From Malus domestica (Eukaryota; Streptophyta; Magnoliopsida; Rosales; Rosaceae): a stretch of DNA of 64,000 nt. Numbering within the stretch: position 1 is the stretch's first letter; the number at the start of each line of letters is the position of its first letter. A program made the position numbers and the translations under genes. The stretch lies in the NCBI RefSeq assembly GCF_042453785.1, contig NC_091672.1, forward strand, positions 3,130,001-3,194,000, in the 5' to 3' direction. Below are positions 8,286 to 20,539 of the stretch, piece after piece. The notes under the pieces are model-generated. The model had not been told where the DNA came from. It made no database searches and saw nothing but the letters and a program-made list of their open reading frames with translations.

Positions 8286-11265
8286 CTAGCTCTCACTCTC
8301 AACATCCTTACAACCGTTCACAAGAATGCTCTTCATGCGGTCCATCAAGTCCTGCATTTGTTCCCTCGAATGCAATGGAGACGGATAAACACAAGCACAG
8401 TTCAAGCATCCATCACGTATGGTGTCGAAAATGGCTATGGAGGGGCCAACTCCATGGGCTGAAGCGCAGCCCTCATAGTCCTCAACCCCAAGCTCTTTGT
8501 TGATTTCACTAGACTCATCAATCACTGTGTCCTCAAACACTGAGATAAAGGCAGTTCTCATAGAAGACGATGGGGTTAAGCCAGGGTTTTCAATAGCCTT
8601 GCACATGAGGAAGTTGAGGTCTGCCATGTCTGTGAAATGCTTGTTAGAGTTCTTGGCACTGGCAAAGGACGTGTAGCATCTCTTTGCCAGATCCCACAAT
8701 GTGTTGCCTTCTCCGTTGATGTCATGCGTGTTCATGATGGCGGAATGATAAAACCCTGAATCAATTAGTGATGCATGCCAATCTTATTTCACCAGCACTT
8801 TTATTATTGACAATTTGACATTGTATTCATATCAATGATCAATGACTTTTAAAAACTGAAATTTAATAGTCAAAAATTCGATTGAAGGTAAAAAGTAAGC
8901 AATGGCTTACCGAGATGATTGATAGAGAGGGGTGGATCAAGAATTGGCCGACAATCGAGTAGGGTTACAACACCATACTTCTCCCATTGATGATCGGGAA
9001 GCTGCTTAGAGGCACGGGCAGCAATCATTCCAGCAGCTGCCAAGGCTCCGCATAATTTTATATCTCTAGACTTACAACCCTGCAGTTCAAGTCACCAATA
9101 AAGCGGCCAATAAGTAATCTAACAACACCATCAGTCACAATTCTTGACATTTTCGAGTTATACCAAATCAACGAATTTGCGTTGACAATTACTTAGTTTA
9201 TATAGAACCATAGATGTAGAAGTACAAAAGAGAGCTCTAGTCTTAAGTTTTTAATAATTCACAAGTATGTGTATAACCCGAAAATGTTTCAAAACCAAAT
9301 AAAACTCCCGGAAAATGTATGGTTTGCTTAATGCGAAGCTTGATTGTATGTTATGATTAAGTAAATGGCTTGATTGTATTGTCCTTCCTATTTACAGACT
9401 TGAGTCCATGACGAACCCAAGGATATGGAGAAAAACTTCCGTAACAGTTGTATGCCTAGGTCAGGTCACGTAAAACGGACACATAATTATACACAACTGG
9501 CTACAGTTAAAATTTTCGTCACAGAGATGACGCATTATACGAAACTAACAAGCAACAGAAAAACGAGTAGTCTACATAATTGAGAAGAAAACAACAACTC
9601 CACGCACATTCTTATGGAAAGAGGACAAATCATCAGGCCCATGACGCCCATTCCTACTACTCCAAGGGCTTACACACGACAAAGGTTTGATGCGATAGGG
9701 GACCAAACGACTGGTCGTATAGCCCACAGGACCGCGCCCCATTTCCATTCTCAATGTCGAGCCATTGTTAATTTTGTTACCTCTTTTGTTTCTGCAACAG
9801 CACAAATGGGACCAACTACGATATTTTTTTTCATTTGTAAGTAAGGTGTTTTAAATTTTACTCTCATTGATAGCAAGTTCGATACTAAATTATTGTAGCT
9901 GATTTATTGTGAGATTTAGCCGTAATTTTTCATTTTTATTTTATTTTATTGTTATATTAAAAAAAAGAAAAAAAATACACCCTGTAATAAGTGGCCACGT
10001 ATCAATAAACTGGGGATGGTTTAATTAGAGGGGAAGAATCCCCTCCGGATCTCTCCCATCAAATTTCAAAGGTTCGGATCTTTGAATCTCTAAAATTTGG
10101 AAAGAGAGATCCGGAGAGGATGTCTTTCCTTATCGAGTAGATGGATTATTAAATTGCCGTTAAAATTAGGTTCACGCGCCGTTATATTTTATAAGGAAAC
10201 CCACTTTTATGTCGTTTTCAAACACATGCATGCAGTGACCCTTCTATCTTTAACAAAAATACATAAACTAATTAAAAAAAACTAAAAAAATATCAATGAA
10301 ACACAAATATTCTGTTGATCTAATAAAAAATTGTGTAATTATTTATGGTTAAATGTGATATTAAAAGTGTAGAATAATGCATATTTGTGTAATTTCATCA
10401 TTTAATGTTAAATTTAACGGTGAATAACGATGACCAAGAGAACGTGACTCAAAAATTGAAAACGACTTACAGCGAGCAGCCTGTGGGTATCTTCTGGGCT
10501 CAACTGTAATTTCACCACCTGGGAGCGCCTTTCGGAACTCGCGTCTTGGAACTCCAGGTTCGACAGCCTCAGCGAATTCAAAGAGTACCCCATCATGTCC
10601 ACCCCACGCGCCCAAAACGGCTTATTCGCCTTCCCGTTCGGGATCAAATCTTCTATTCCCAAACTCACCTCCCCGTCTCCCTTTAATTCCCTCTCTGCCC
10701 CTCCTCCCCCCGTTGACTTCAACTCCCCCAGCAGCTCCTTCAGCACCGCAACGGCCGCCGCGCGGTCGCAGGCTGACGTGTGCAGGCGGAGCACCAGTAC
10801 CCACCGCGACTCGCTTATCGCGTACGTGCTCGCATATATCACGTCCGTGTCGGATTCCACCGAAGGGTCGAGGTTTTGCCACGGGTTCAAGTTCATCTCG
10901 TGCTCGAGGATCTGATGCAACGGGGCGATATTGTCGGGGTTGATTTGAAGAATGGGAGCCGTTGACGGGAGATCGAACGGCTGGATTTGGAGGTGAGGGG
11001 TGGGGAGAGTGAGGAAGGAGTAGGTACCGGTGGCGGGGTCGAAGTGGTGTTTCGAGCGGAGGATGGGGTGGGAATTTTGGAGGTTGTGGAGGGCAGTTTG
11101 GAGATTTGAGAAGTTTGGGGGTCTCGTGAGGAGGAGGGCTAGGACAGTTATACCGGTGCCGCAGGGAACGGCTTTGCACCAACTGTGCTCAGTCCCGCCG
11201 ACGAGTCGGGTCTTGGGCTCCGGCATTGCTGGTGGGTTGGGGTTTTGATGATCCGACTCCGACAT
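8286..11265 (-). CDS. Condensation/acyltransferase-like protein, paralog A (477 aa, 3 exons)
   Basis: Exons on the minus strand are 10471-11265, 8911-9079 and 8286-8755. All junctions are GT-AG and the joined frame is open for 477 codons. The N-terminal SWCKAVPCGTGITVLALLL and ALHNLQNSHPILRSK resemble the start of the condensation/chloramphenicol-acetyltransferase-like fold. LHTSACDRAAAVAVLKELL (H162, D167) sits where BAHD and condensation enzymes carry HxxxD, but here four residues separate H and D. Exon 2 gives GCKSRDIKLCGALAAAGMIA. Exon 3 contains SSSMRTAFISVFEDT and GVGPSIAIFDTIRDG. The role is probably acyl transfer, with substrate unknown; I know no characterised member. Intron 1 (about 1.4 kb) carries a MITE. 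A close paralog on the same strand lies at 31997-34360, indicating gene duplication. The first exon is GC-rich compared with the surroundings. Confidence 0.85.
10029..10131. mobile_element. Short MITE in intron 1 of paralog A
   Basis: AGAATCCCCTCCGGATCTCT and AGAGATCCGGAGAGGATGTC form inverted arms around a loop of about 45 bp, with AAATTTCAAAGGT/TAAAATTTGG pairing inside. The GGATCC-rich ends recall the element at 6479-6689. Confidence 0.65.
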
Positions 11266-13159
11266 GTTGGAATGCGAGAGATTAGATGAATAAAAAAATT
11301 GGTTGGGGAAATGTTGGGTCCGTTGGGATATATAGGAGGAAGATTATGAGAAAATAAAAGACCACGTTTGTTTTATTTATTTATTTTCAACACATAGAAA
11401 CTAGAAAGTAAAAGACCATTGGCTCCTCAATGCACAGTGAGGACTAAGAGCTCATCCTCAATTAATTACATAGCGGATTCATGAAATCTTAATGTTTATA
11501 TTTTAGATTCCTATGTAACGATTATTTTTGTAAAAAATTAGTTGAATATAATGAATTTGTAAAAATTACAAATCGTCTATTTGTTTACAACAATTAATTG
11601 ACCAACAACTTTAATTAAAATTCTTTTTTTTATAATGTTTACAATATAAATTTATAATATAAACTGCTCAGATCATAAACTCAAATTTTTGTTTTGAGTG
11701 GTTTTAAGTCTTTGTCTTTATTTATGGGTCAACTTTTGTGTGCTTATCAGTCTAATTCTTAATACTTGCTACATTTTCATATTATTATTTTGGGAATACC
11801 TGGGCCCGTGGGGATATGCTATCCCGGAAAAGAATATGTGTTATGTTCTAAATGGTAATTACGAGTTACGACCAAGGTTTATACCATTCATTTTTCATTT
11901 AGTAGCGGTTATATCTATATCTAGTGGGTAAATGTTTAACTTGTAGAGTAAAGACCACATATTTATAGAATGTTAGGTGTATTATTTAGCGAGACAAATT
12001 AATGAACTAACATTCATGTGATATGTACATATCATTTGCCACATCAAATCGTAGATCAATGTCATATGAACATGTGGTCTTCCTAACATGTTCTTTTAAA
12101 GAGATGATGATATATATTGTAATGAGGTGACCATTATATAGGTGTAGCTAGGTAAATTCATGGCCTAACTTTTGGAGAAGTTTTTCAACACACGAAAAAG
12201 GGAGAGGCGAAATTTAAAAAGGTAAAAGGTCTAAACAAATTTAGACAATCAAATTCTTTTAGCCTAAGATTAAAAACAAAAATTTAACGCACACACAACG
12301 CAGCACTTCGGCAAATCGACGACAACCAAAGTTTTAAATATCAATTTTTACGAAAATATCGCCATATATTTTATTTCGATATCGATAGACATTTGGAGAA
12401 GATATTTTTCAGATGCACTCAAATATGTTGTATAAAAATTAGGTAGTGTGTATATATCATATATTTCATTATATAACATATTTAGAAGTTAACTTTTTAT
12501 TAAGATAAAAAGACTTAAATAAAATAAGAAAAAACTTAAATGTTGTCTAACTACTACTTATTGACCCAATACGTTCAAGTTATTGTTGACCAAAAAAAAG
12601 GATCCATTTCTGGTTTTAGGCTAAAAAATTGTGGAAATTTTGGTCGTTATTATAATCAATTTTGTGGATATTGACGGATATTTGCCCAAAATCACCAACA
12701 CGAAGAAGAAAACATTTCATCGAACACCTTCCCTGCATATTCGGAGGGGCAAATTTCGCATTCTTTACGGAAATTTTCGATAATTAGAGGTGTGGCCGCA
12801 CTTCCTTGCGTTGTTGTGACTACACCACTGCACTCAACACACCGTCATGTGGTTTTAATCTCCACTCATATTATGAAATAGGTGACTTGATACACAATGT
12901 GACAAGTGTTTTCTATACCCCAAAATTCATTCAATATTTAAGTTTTACCTTTTATGTTTGATTCTGTGACAATTGTATAAGCACTTCAAAATGATCGTAC
13001 ACCATCATATATACAATTATACAGACATGGGAATGATTTAACCCCATCATATGAGACCCATATACATGAAAAATCATCGGAACTCAATCTTAACGGAAGT
13101 TGACGGGATATGGGTGTGGCATAGAATGAGACTGTCATTATTTATTTTCGGCTTTTCAA
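11266..13159. other. Promoter side of paralog A and intergenic DNA
   Basis: About 1.9 kb of AT-rich DNA upstream of the minus-strand gene. The first 100 bp should hold its leader and core promoter. TATATAGGAGG-like sequence near 11328 is a possible TATA region but is not certain. No other gene or well-defined repeat is seen. Confidence 0.5.
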
Positions 13160-13475
13160 CCAAAATGGTCTCTGAGATTTGTATAACTTCTCATTTTAAT
13201 TTTTGAGATTTGACATCAATACAAGTGGTTCATGAGATTGTCTATCATCAATCATTTTGGTCCTTCCATGCATAGTTATGTTAAATAAAGATTAAAATGA
13301 CAAAACTACCCTCAATTTAGTAAACAGTATACCAAAATGATTTGACAAAAATTGAGGGTATTTTTGTTATTTTTCCTTATTTAATGGAAATTTTTCACGG
13401 AATGACCAAATGATTGATGATGGACAATTTCAGGGACTAAAATGATGAGTTATGCAAATCTCACTGATTATTTTG
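13160..13475. mobile_element. Foldback MITE, about 316 bp
   Basis: CCAAAATGGTCTCTGAGATT at the left pairs with CAAATCTCACTGATTATTTTGG at the right. Further inside, CTATCATCAATCATTTTGGT pairs with ACCAAATGATTGATGATGGA, and CTCAATTT pairs with AAATTGAG. No ORF is convincing. Confidence 0.75.
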
Positions 13476-13645
13476 GATAAAAAAAAAGTTTTTATTTTCA
13501 GTTTCTTCCAATATCTCAAATTCATATGGGTTCCAAATAATTCATTTTCCAGAGTCGTGATGATATGTTCCATCCTTTTCTTATCCACATATCGCTCTCA
13601 TGTAAGTATGACCATATATAGGACCATAACATCAGTTAAGTATGT

Positions 13646-13678
<33 letters not shown>
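13646..13678. repeat. Compound (GT)n(AT)n microsatellite
   Basis: A run of about six GT units passes straight into about ten AT units. Confidence 0.9.
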
Positions 13679-14119
13679 GAAGAAAATTCAGTTTCGTTTA
13701 AAATCAAACTTTGGTTTAAAGGATGGATGTTTTAGCAGTCCATAAGTTGACACGAAATAATTTGGACAATATTGTAAAAAGAAGTTCTAGTGATTTCATT
13801 CATTTTTAATAATGTTACACTTACCGTCTATTTGTACTATCTCTCTAATAAAGGTAGAACTCACCAACACATATGACACAAATATAAGCAATTTGTCTTC
13901 AGTGCACACCAAGATATCTTCCATATAATTAACCTAATCAAGAAGTTGACAAAAAAAAAAAAAAAAAAAAAACCTAATCATCAAGAAGATTTAGGGTTTA
14001 GGGTGAACCTAATCATCAGGCAATGAACCTAGCCTTTTAGATTACGGAGAGATTTAGGAAGTAAAACAATCACGCTAATAAATAGTAAATAAAATAGTGG
14101 TTCAAATTTCAAAATCGAA

Positions 14120-14253
14120 GTCACTTAGTATTACGGTCTACTAGTATTTCTCTTCACTTGTAAGTGAGAGGTCTTATGTTCGATTCCAAGTGTATTAGAA
14201 CCATATTATTGTTAGCCCATTGTGAGGCTCAACCCACTCCCCCACCCCTTTAG
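14120..14253 (+). mobile_element. tRNA-derived SINE copy
   Basis: TCACTTAGTATTACGGTCTA carries an A-box-like TACGGTCTACTAGTAT, and TTATGTTCGATTCC about 55 bp later is a B-box match (GTTCGATTC). The 3' part reads TTGTTAGCCCATTGTGAGGC. A diverged second copy in the other orientation lies at 36131-36260. The spacing of the two boxes and the shared body support a pol III SINE family. Confidence 0.7.
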
Positions 14254-14537
14254 ATAGGCTTGGCAAATGGGTCGTGTTTGCTATGTTCATGTCGTTTTCG
14301 TGTAACATCTTAATGGGTTCTTAATATGTTAGGTCACTTTATTGACCCGTTAAGAATTTTTGTTTCTTTTCTAAATTTGCACATACCCCCTTACCATGTA
14401 AATATAATTACTTCAAAACATAAAAACATATTTGTCATTAAGTACTACATCTACATACTCCAAAATATGAGCTTAATGAAAAAACATCAATACATTACTA
14501 GTCTACTGCAAAATATCAAATGTGTAAGGATATGCAT
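14254..14537. other. Repeat-derived sequence, not classified
   Basis: GGCTTGGCAAATGGGTCGTG followed by AGGTCACTTTATTGACCCGT resembles common plant repeats with GGGTCGTG words, but no second terminus is visible. The rest is AT-rich with no gene. Confidence 0.35.
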
Positions 14538-15572
14538 GCATTTATTGTGGCGTTTCCATCTTTGCTAGTTGTGTGACTCTCGACTGTGAAGTATCTGTAA
14601 GTGGACCCCTTCTAAAATGCATGTTTTAATAGTAGAAATGCATACATGATAAACATGATTTATTGATTACGTTTGATGAGATATTATGCTTACTGAGAAT
14701 ATTTTGAATTATCATATTTTATCGAACTTATGTTCTTTATAGTATATATGATGGATGACTATATACTATTTAGGAACATGTTTTCTTTACACTTCTTTAT
14801 AGTATATATGATGGATGACTATATGCTATGAAGATGTTTTTGAGATATATGTACCTATGTTTGGAAAGATTATATTCAATGTTTTTGTGCGTATCTAATG
14901 GTCACTATTCTGCCTCTGGGCAATGATACTTATATTAGGCATTCGGGTCGGGTGATGTAGGGGCCTTCAGGTCGATTGAAGATTTATATATATGCCTTTG
15001 GGTCGGGTGATGTAGGGGCATTTGGGTCGATTTGAAGATTTTTATATTGGCCTTCGGGTCGGGTGATGTAGGGCCTTCGGGTTGATTATGATACCACTAG
15101 TTAGCATACTATATACGATATATGTTTTATTAAAGGTTTTATGGCATGCTAGGGTTTTCAGAAAACCTATCACATATTATGCTATTAGTTTTAAAAAAAC
15201 TTTAGGGGTTAGTATGTTGATAACTGTTTTTATTTATTATATATATATATTATGTTTGTTTTGCACCCCCTCAGGACTTAGAATCGAGACGCACAATCTC
15301 GGCGTCCAGGCACTTCTGCATCGGCATCTTCAAGTCCTCTCGGTGTATGACCCATTCCTTTATTCATTCAATTTCATATTACCTCCTTTTAGTGTTCTAA
15401 ATTAGTTGTATGCTTTGTACACTTTCCTCATTTGCATATTAATTATATTTAAATTTATAAGTCTTATTTATTTCTGGTTCTCATGTATCTTAATATGGCT
15501 TCATTATCTTCGGGTGTCGGCTAACACGTGCTTACCTTAGTGTTTGGGAGAATATCAGGGTCAGGCGTGTTA
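14538..15572 (+). repeat. LTR-retrotransposon LTR remnant, copy 1 (Ty3/gypsy-like)
   Basis: This stretch is repeated in the same orientation from 15712 onward (GCATTTATTGTGGCGTTTCC start; end near AGGCGTGTTA, matching GGGGCGTGTCA in copy 2). The end style and length of about 1 kb suit a Ty3/gypsy LTR. Three tandem units of about 55 bp, each with GGGTCGGGTGATGTAGGGG, lie near 14940-15090. No internal coding region is found between the two copies. It is an old fossil. Confidence 0.6.
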
Positions 15573-15711
15573 ATAATAAGAGTATTCCAGGAATATTCCC
15601 GGGGCCTTTCTTAAGGTAATTCGACGTCCTGAATCCGTTTTTGACGTCTATTTTCCCAAATTCAATCGTTTTAATAGGATTTTATTAATTGGACCCTTTA
15701 TGTGCTTAGGT

Positions 15712-18637
15712 GCATTTATTGTGGCGTTTCCATCTTTGCTAGTTGCATGACTCTCAACGGCGAAGTATCTGTGAGTGGACCCATTCTAAAATGCATGTTT
15801 TAATAGTAGAAATGCATACATGATAAGCATGATTTATTGATTATGTTTTATGAAACGTTTTATGAGATATTATGCTTACTGAGAATATTTTGAATTATCA
15901 TATTTTATCGAATTGATGTTCTTTGTAGTATATATGATGGATGACTATATGCTATGAAGATGTTTTTGAGATATATGTACCTATGTTTGGAAAAATTATA
16001 TTCAATGTTTTTGTGTGTATCTAGTGGTCATTGTTTTGCCTCCGGGCAATGACACTTATATTAGGCCTTCTGGTCGGGTGATGTAGGGGCCTTTAGGTCG
16101 ATTGAAGATTTATATGTAGGCCTTTCGGGTCGGGTGATGGGGCATTCAGGTCGATTGAAGATTTATATATTGGCCTTCAGGTTGGGTGATGTAGGGGCCC
16201 TTGGGTCGATTATGATACCACTAGTTAGCACACTATGTACGAGATATGTTTTATGAAGGGTTTTATGGCATGCTAGCGTTTTTGGAAAACCTATCACATA
16301 TTATACTATTAGTTTTTATAAAACTTTGGGGGTTAGTATGTTGATAACTGTTTTATTATATATATATATATATATATATATATCAACTTGGTCCACTCAT
16401 GTTTGTTTTGCGCCCTTTCAGGACACAAGAACGAGGAATAAGATTCCAGATACGAGGCATTCCCCTACAAGTGATACTGCATCTTCCTCTTTGCTTTGAC
16501 TTCTATTGTAATAGCACCTCTCTATTTTATCTTCCGCCTGTGCTCTGAATTAGATGTATGCTCTGAACATGTTATGCATTATCATTATATTCATTGTTGG
16601 CACTTGAATATTATTATTGTGATAGAATCTTCACGCTAGGGGTGGGCACTTGGAACCGAAAACCGAAACCGAAACACGACTCGAATCGAACCACACCGAA
16701 CGGTTTGGTTTTGTGGTTTTGAAACGGTTTCGGTTTCAAAACTGAACTGCGACAAAGAAAATGGTTTGGTTTCGGTTTTGGGTTTTCAAAACCGCACTGA
16801 AACCAACACGAAACCGAAACCGCACCATATAATAAATAAATGTTATATTTTAAACTTTTAATTAGTTTCAAGTTCAACTAGGTTATAGATTTGGTTTTGC
16901 GGTTTTGGGTTTGCACTTCTCTTCAACTCTTGACTGCTTCTGCGCCTTGCATCTTTGCCTCTGCCTCTGCAATCCGCATCTCTGCCTCTACCTCTGCGAC
17001 TACGACTGCCTGTTTGCATCTCTACCTCTGCAATTGCAACCTCACTGAGTCACTGCTTGCCTTGCATCCCCAGATCCCCTTCATTTGCAAGCCCTAATCT
17101 CTGCAAATCAAAAGTTCTGCAAAACAGACTTGGCAAATCATTCACCTGCTCTTCGTTCCAGCTAATATGGTAAGAACTTAGAACTTGTATTAGTTAGAAC
17201 TTAGAACTTGTATTAGTTAGAACTTAGAACTTGTATTACTTCAAACTTGTATCATTCATCAATTTAATCTGTTTTTATGTTGATCTATATATATATAGCT
17301 AGTTTTAAGATATTAGATTAAGCAACTGTTTAGTTGAGGGCGTTGTATTTAGTATTACATTTGCATAATCTCTTTATGGTTTACATTTTATTTTTCATTT
17401 TGTTTCAATCTATTTTATCAGTTTTGGACCTTTCAATTTGTTTTCAGGTGATTCCTCTCTCATGGATTATTTTTTGTGGATTTTCATATGCAAATTATGC
17501 TAAAATTTTGATGTAATGTTCTTTAGATCTCTGTTAATGTTTTCGTTTGCAAACACGGTCGGTTCTCGGTTGTGAAGGACAATATTTCTTTTTGTGTTTT
17601 AGAATGAAATAGAATATGCTTTGTGTCAATTTTATGATCTGAGTTACTTGTCGAACTAGGTTATTTCGGGTTTGATGTGTTTGAATTTGTTCTGGGAGCA
17701 TTCAAGTAGTTAGAAACTGAAACCCCTAAGTTAATGAGAAACCATGTGGTCATTTTATTTGGTTTGTCATGGATGTGTTCTTTGTCTTCTGTGAACATCT
17801 TATTGTTTCTGGTTATGTTTTTATTTGCTCAAGCTTGCTTGATTTGGCTGCTTATAGAACATCTAAGGGAGTACTTAGTTTTTTATCGAGCAGAGGAGAG
17901 GTTTTCTTCACAGTCTCATTAACCAGGTTTACCTATATAGTTAAATGTGGTGTTTGACTAAGAACGAAAAACAAATTTTAGAATTGAAATGGTGTTGGAC
18001 CTTTTGCTTGAAGACAGCCTGATGCCTTAGCAGAAGAGTATGATGTTAATTAAAAGTTTTAAACTTGGATTGAAGTTGGTCGAATTTGATTAATGAAACA
18101 TGCAGTTCTGGAGCTTATAGCAGCTCAGCTAGCTGTTTTCTGTTTTGTTTTTGCTGAAACAGTTGATTTTGTTTGGAATTTTTGTTTTGAGCAATTCTGT
18201 GTTGGGTTCTACTTCTGGGATTATGTGATATTGTGATTGTTACAAGGAAAATAAGATCGTCTTATGCATAAATATGTGTATATTTTAAATTGTACATTTT
18301 TTTCTCAAAAACCAAACCGAAACCGTTTGAAACTGCACCGAACCGAACCAAACGGTTTGGTTTCATTTCGGTTTTGGCTTCAAAACTGCACTGCACCGCA
18401 CCGCAAAAAGTTTCTGTTTCGGTTGTGGTTTCACTCGAAATCGCACCGAACCGCACCGCGCCCACCCCTACTTCATGCATGAATGAATAGTCACATCCTA
18501 TTATTTTGCTATAATTTATACGCATGTTTTACATGTTCTTAGCATATGCATTCATTAAATGGGTTTCGTCATCCTCGGGTATCGATCAGCACGTGGCCAT
18601 CCCAATATCCCTCGGACATTGAGATCGGGGCGTGTCA
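15712..18637 (+). repeat. LTR remnant, copy 2, interrupted by a hAT element
   Basis: It shows the same sequence order as the copy at 14538-15572, including three units of about 55 bp near 16065-16210 and an AT microsatellite near 16360. The copy is split by the hAT insertion at 16637-18470 and resumes at 18479, ending GATCGGGGCGTGTCA. About 140 bp (15573-15711) separates the two LTR copies; it may be the 5' part of this LTR. It is an old fossil without coding parts. Confidence 0.6.
16637..18470. mobile_element. Non-autonomous hAT element, 1.83 kb
   Basis: The ends are TAGGGGTGGGC and GCCCACCCCTA, a perfect 11-bp inverted repeat typical of hAT elements. The 8-bp target duplication is CTTCACGC on the left (16629-16636) and CTTCATGC on the right (18471-18478), with one change. 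Both subterminal regions are packed with CCGAAACCG/CGGTTTCGG words. The interior has a C/T-rich leader-like stretch (about 16915-17165) ending near ATG and GTAAGA, then intron-like sequence, but no transposase. This suggests a deletion derivative of a larger element. It sits inside an LTR remnant. Confidence 0.88.
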
Positions 18638-19211
18638 CCAAACTTAAACCCAATGGCTAAAGTAATTAAAAAAATATTCTTTTATGTGTTTCATATTCTT
18701 TTATAGTTTTTCACGAGTTTCATGGTGTCGGTTAATGATTTTTCAATATTTGTCGGAATCTAAATATTTTTAGGTTAAAATGTTCACAAAATTAAATTAG
18801 GATAGTCTACATAATTTTATCTTTTAAAAAAAGTTACTTTAAGAAAAAAAATTAGCCTAAATTCATTCTTTAAAAATCTGGAGCTAATATTTTAACTAAA
18901 ATGTTGGGTTAAAACATAAATTTTCTGGGCTAAAAATTTTAGGTTTTAACCCAAGAGTTGGAGATAGAATATTATGGCTTGGATATTTTGTATCATAATG
19001 CTTGGTATGGGATGGTAACGGCGAAGAAAAGGATGCACGATGACAAGTCGTCGTCATATAGGCCTTTAGCGTGGTATGTCAAAGCTATCGCTAGTTCTAA
19101 TTAATCCTAGCTCACATTGTGTATTGGAGTGTGATTCGCAGTCATCCTGTTTCAAAAGAAAAAAAAATTCATGTCATTCCATGTTATACAGAGTGGTTTA
19201 CGTTTTGCAGG
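18638..19211. other. Intergenic, no gene recognised
   Basis: About 570 bp of AT-rich DNA between the LTR remnant and the next transposon. Nothing supported is present. Confidence 0.5.
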
Positions 19212-19214
19212 TAA

Positions 19215-20071
19215 GGCCTCGTTTGGCAGCTCGGACTGTACTGACTATTTCTGTCGGATAGGATAAATAACCACCGGATAGTACTGACTAAATTAGTCGG
19301 GCGTTTGGTGCAGTATCGGATTAATAACCGTATTATTTATACTATGTTTGGTATTATACCGGATAAGTGGAATTCAAAATATTAATATTTTAAGATAAAA
19401 ATTGATACTTAGGTTTATTTTTCTTTTTGTACGGTTGTTTCTTCACTTTGCAGAAGAGAAGCACTTTGCTTCTCCCATTCCCGAAGCAAAATGAAAGGCA
19501 CTCTACAAAGACCATCAACACCGAAGCCTCTCAAATCTCCACCTCTCTGTCATTTGAAGCACTTTGCTTCTCCCATTCGAGTTTCGTCAATCCATCGCGA
19601 AGATGAAAACCCAGAAGCAAAAAATGGAGAAGATGAAAACCCAAAAGCAAAAAGATGGAGAAGATGAAAACCCAGAAGCAAAAAATTGAAAACCCATAAT
19701 TGAAAACCCAGAAACACCATAATTGAAAACCTGGGTTTCGTCTGCCTAGCTACCTTTTCTTCCTTCTTGGGCTCCCCCGTCGCCGGAGCCTCTGCTGGCA
19801 GTTGGGAAGGAGGGAGAGACAGAGCAGCAATACCTTGGTGGAGTTCGCGTTGGGCAGGAGCAGAGAGGGTCGGAGAGAAGAGCATACTGGGCGCGAACCC
19901 GACTAATTATACCAACCTATTGGAGAGGATAGCTAAGCGGGTGCAGAGTGTATTAAAATGGTGGGCCCGGATTATTTAATCCGGTGCTTATTTAATCCAA
20001 ACGACCACCAAACACCGTACATCGTATTATTAGTACTATCCGGTGTCTTATACGGTGTGCCAAACAGGACC
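19215..20071. mobile_element. Non-autonomous PIF/Harbinger-type element, 857 bp
   Basis: The left end GGCCTCGTTTGGCA and right end TGCCAAACAGGACC are inverted repeats, flanked by TAA on both sides (19212-19214 and 20072-20074). This is the 3-bp duplication typical of PIF/Harbinger and Tourist elements. Further inward, CCGGATAGTACTGACT pairs with AGTACTATCCGG. The interior holds a short tandem array (about 19600-19720) of GAAGATGAAAACCCAGAAGC-like units. There is no transposase. Confidence 0.82.
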
Positions 20072-20074
20072 TAA

Positions 20075-20511
20075 GTGTTTTCTTAATTTTTATTCTGCAT
20101 CAATATTAGTGGTGTCATCGTCACATTCCTTAATTTAACTACCAACGTTTTTTCAGGCCTATGTTATTTCTTGAAGGATTCTGATCAGAACCGCATGAAT
20201 CATTTAAAGGAAGTAAGAAAACGAAATAAAAGAACATACAAAATGCATAAATTGACGATGAGACAGGAAAAGAAACAAATAATTTGTCGCTGCCTTTCTC
20301 ACCTCTTCCCGGCCCTTTTGTTATTTTTGTGGCAACCAAATAGACGGAAACGAAGCTATTTGGGATTTTTCCCTGAAAATTGAGGGTTGCGGATGGCTTG
20401 TACAAATATTTGGACTTTGTGAGACTATTATGCCTTTTCCGATCATGTATTTTTTTTATTTCTCTTGTAAGTTTGGTTTGCAATTTGTGAGAAGTTTAGT
20501 TAGAGCATTCT
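20075..20511. other. Left flank of the CACTA element
   Basis: About 440 bp without a supported gene. Short ORFs on both strands lack any known domain. Confidence 0.5.
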
Positions 20512-20539
20512 ACCCACTAGTAGAAAAAACACTTTGCAC

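Noticed and set aside
10622-11182. 186-codon minus-strand frame and plus-strand frames over 10595-10965
   Set aside because: Overlap exon 1 of paralog A in other frames; the GC-rich exon produces shadow ORFs. The paralog-matched frame is the real one.
14920-16210. Regularly spaced GGGTCGGGTGATG units considered as a CRISPR-like array
   Set aside because: Only three units per copy, spacers themselves repeated, eukaryotic context; it is a minisatellite within LTR remnants.
19550-19885. 111-codon minus-strand frame inside a Harbinger-type element
   Set aside because: Mostly translation of the internal tandem repeat; no domain.
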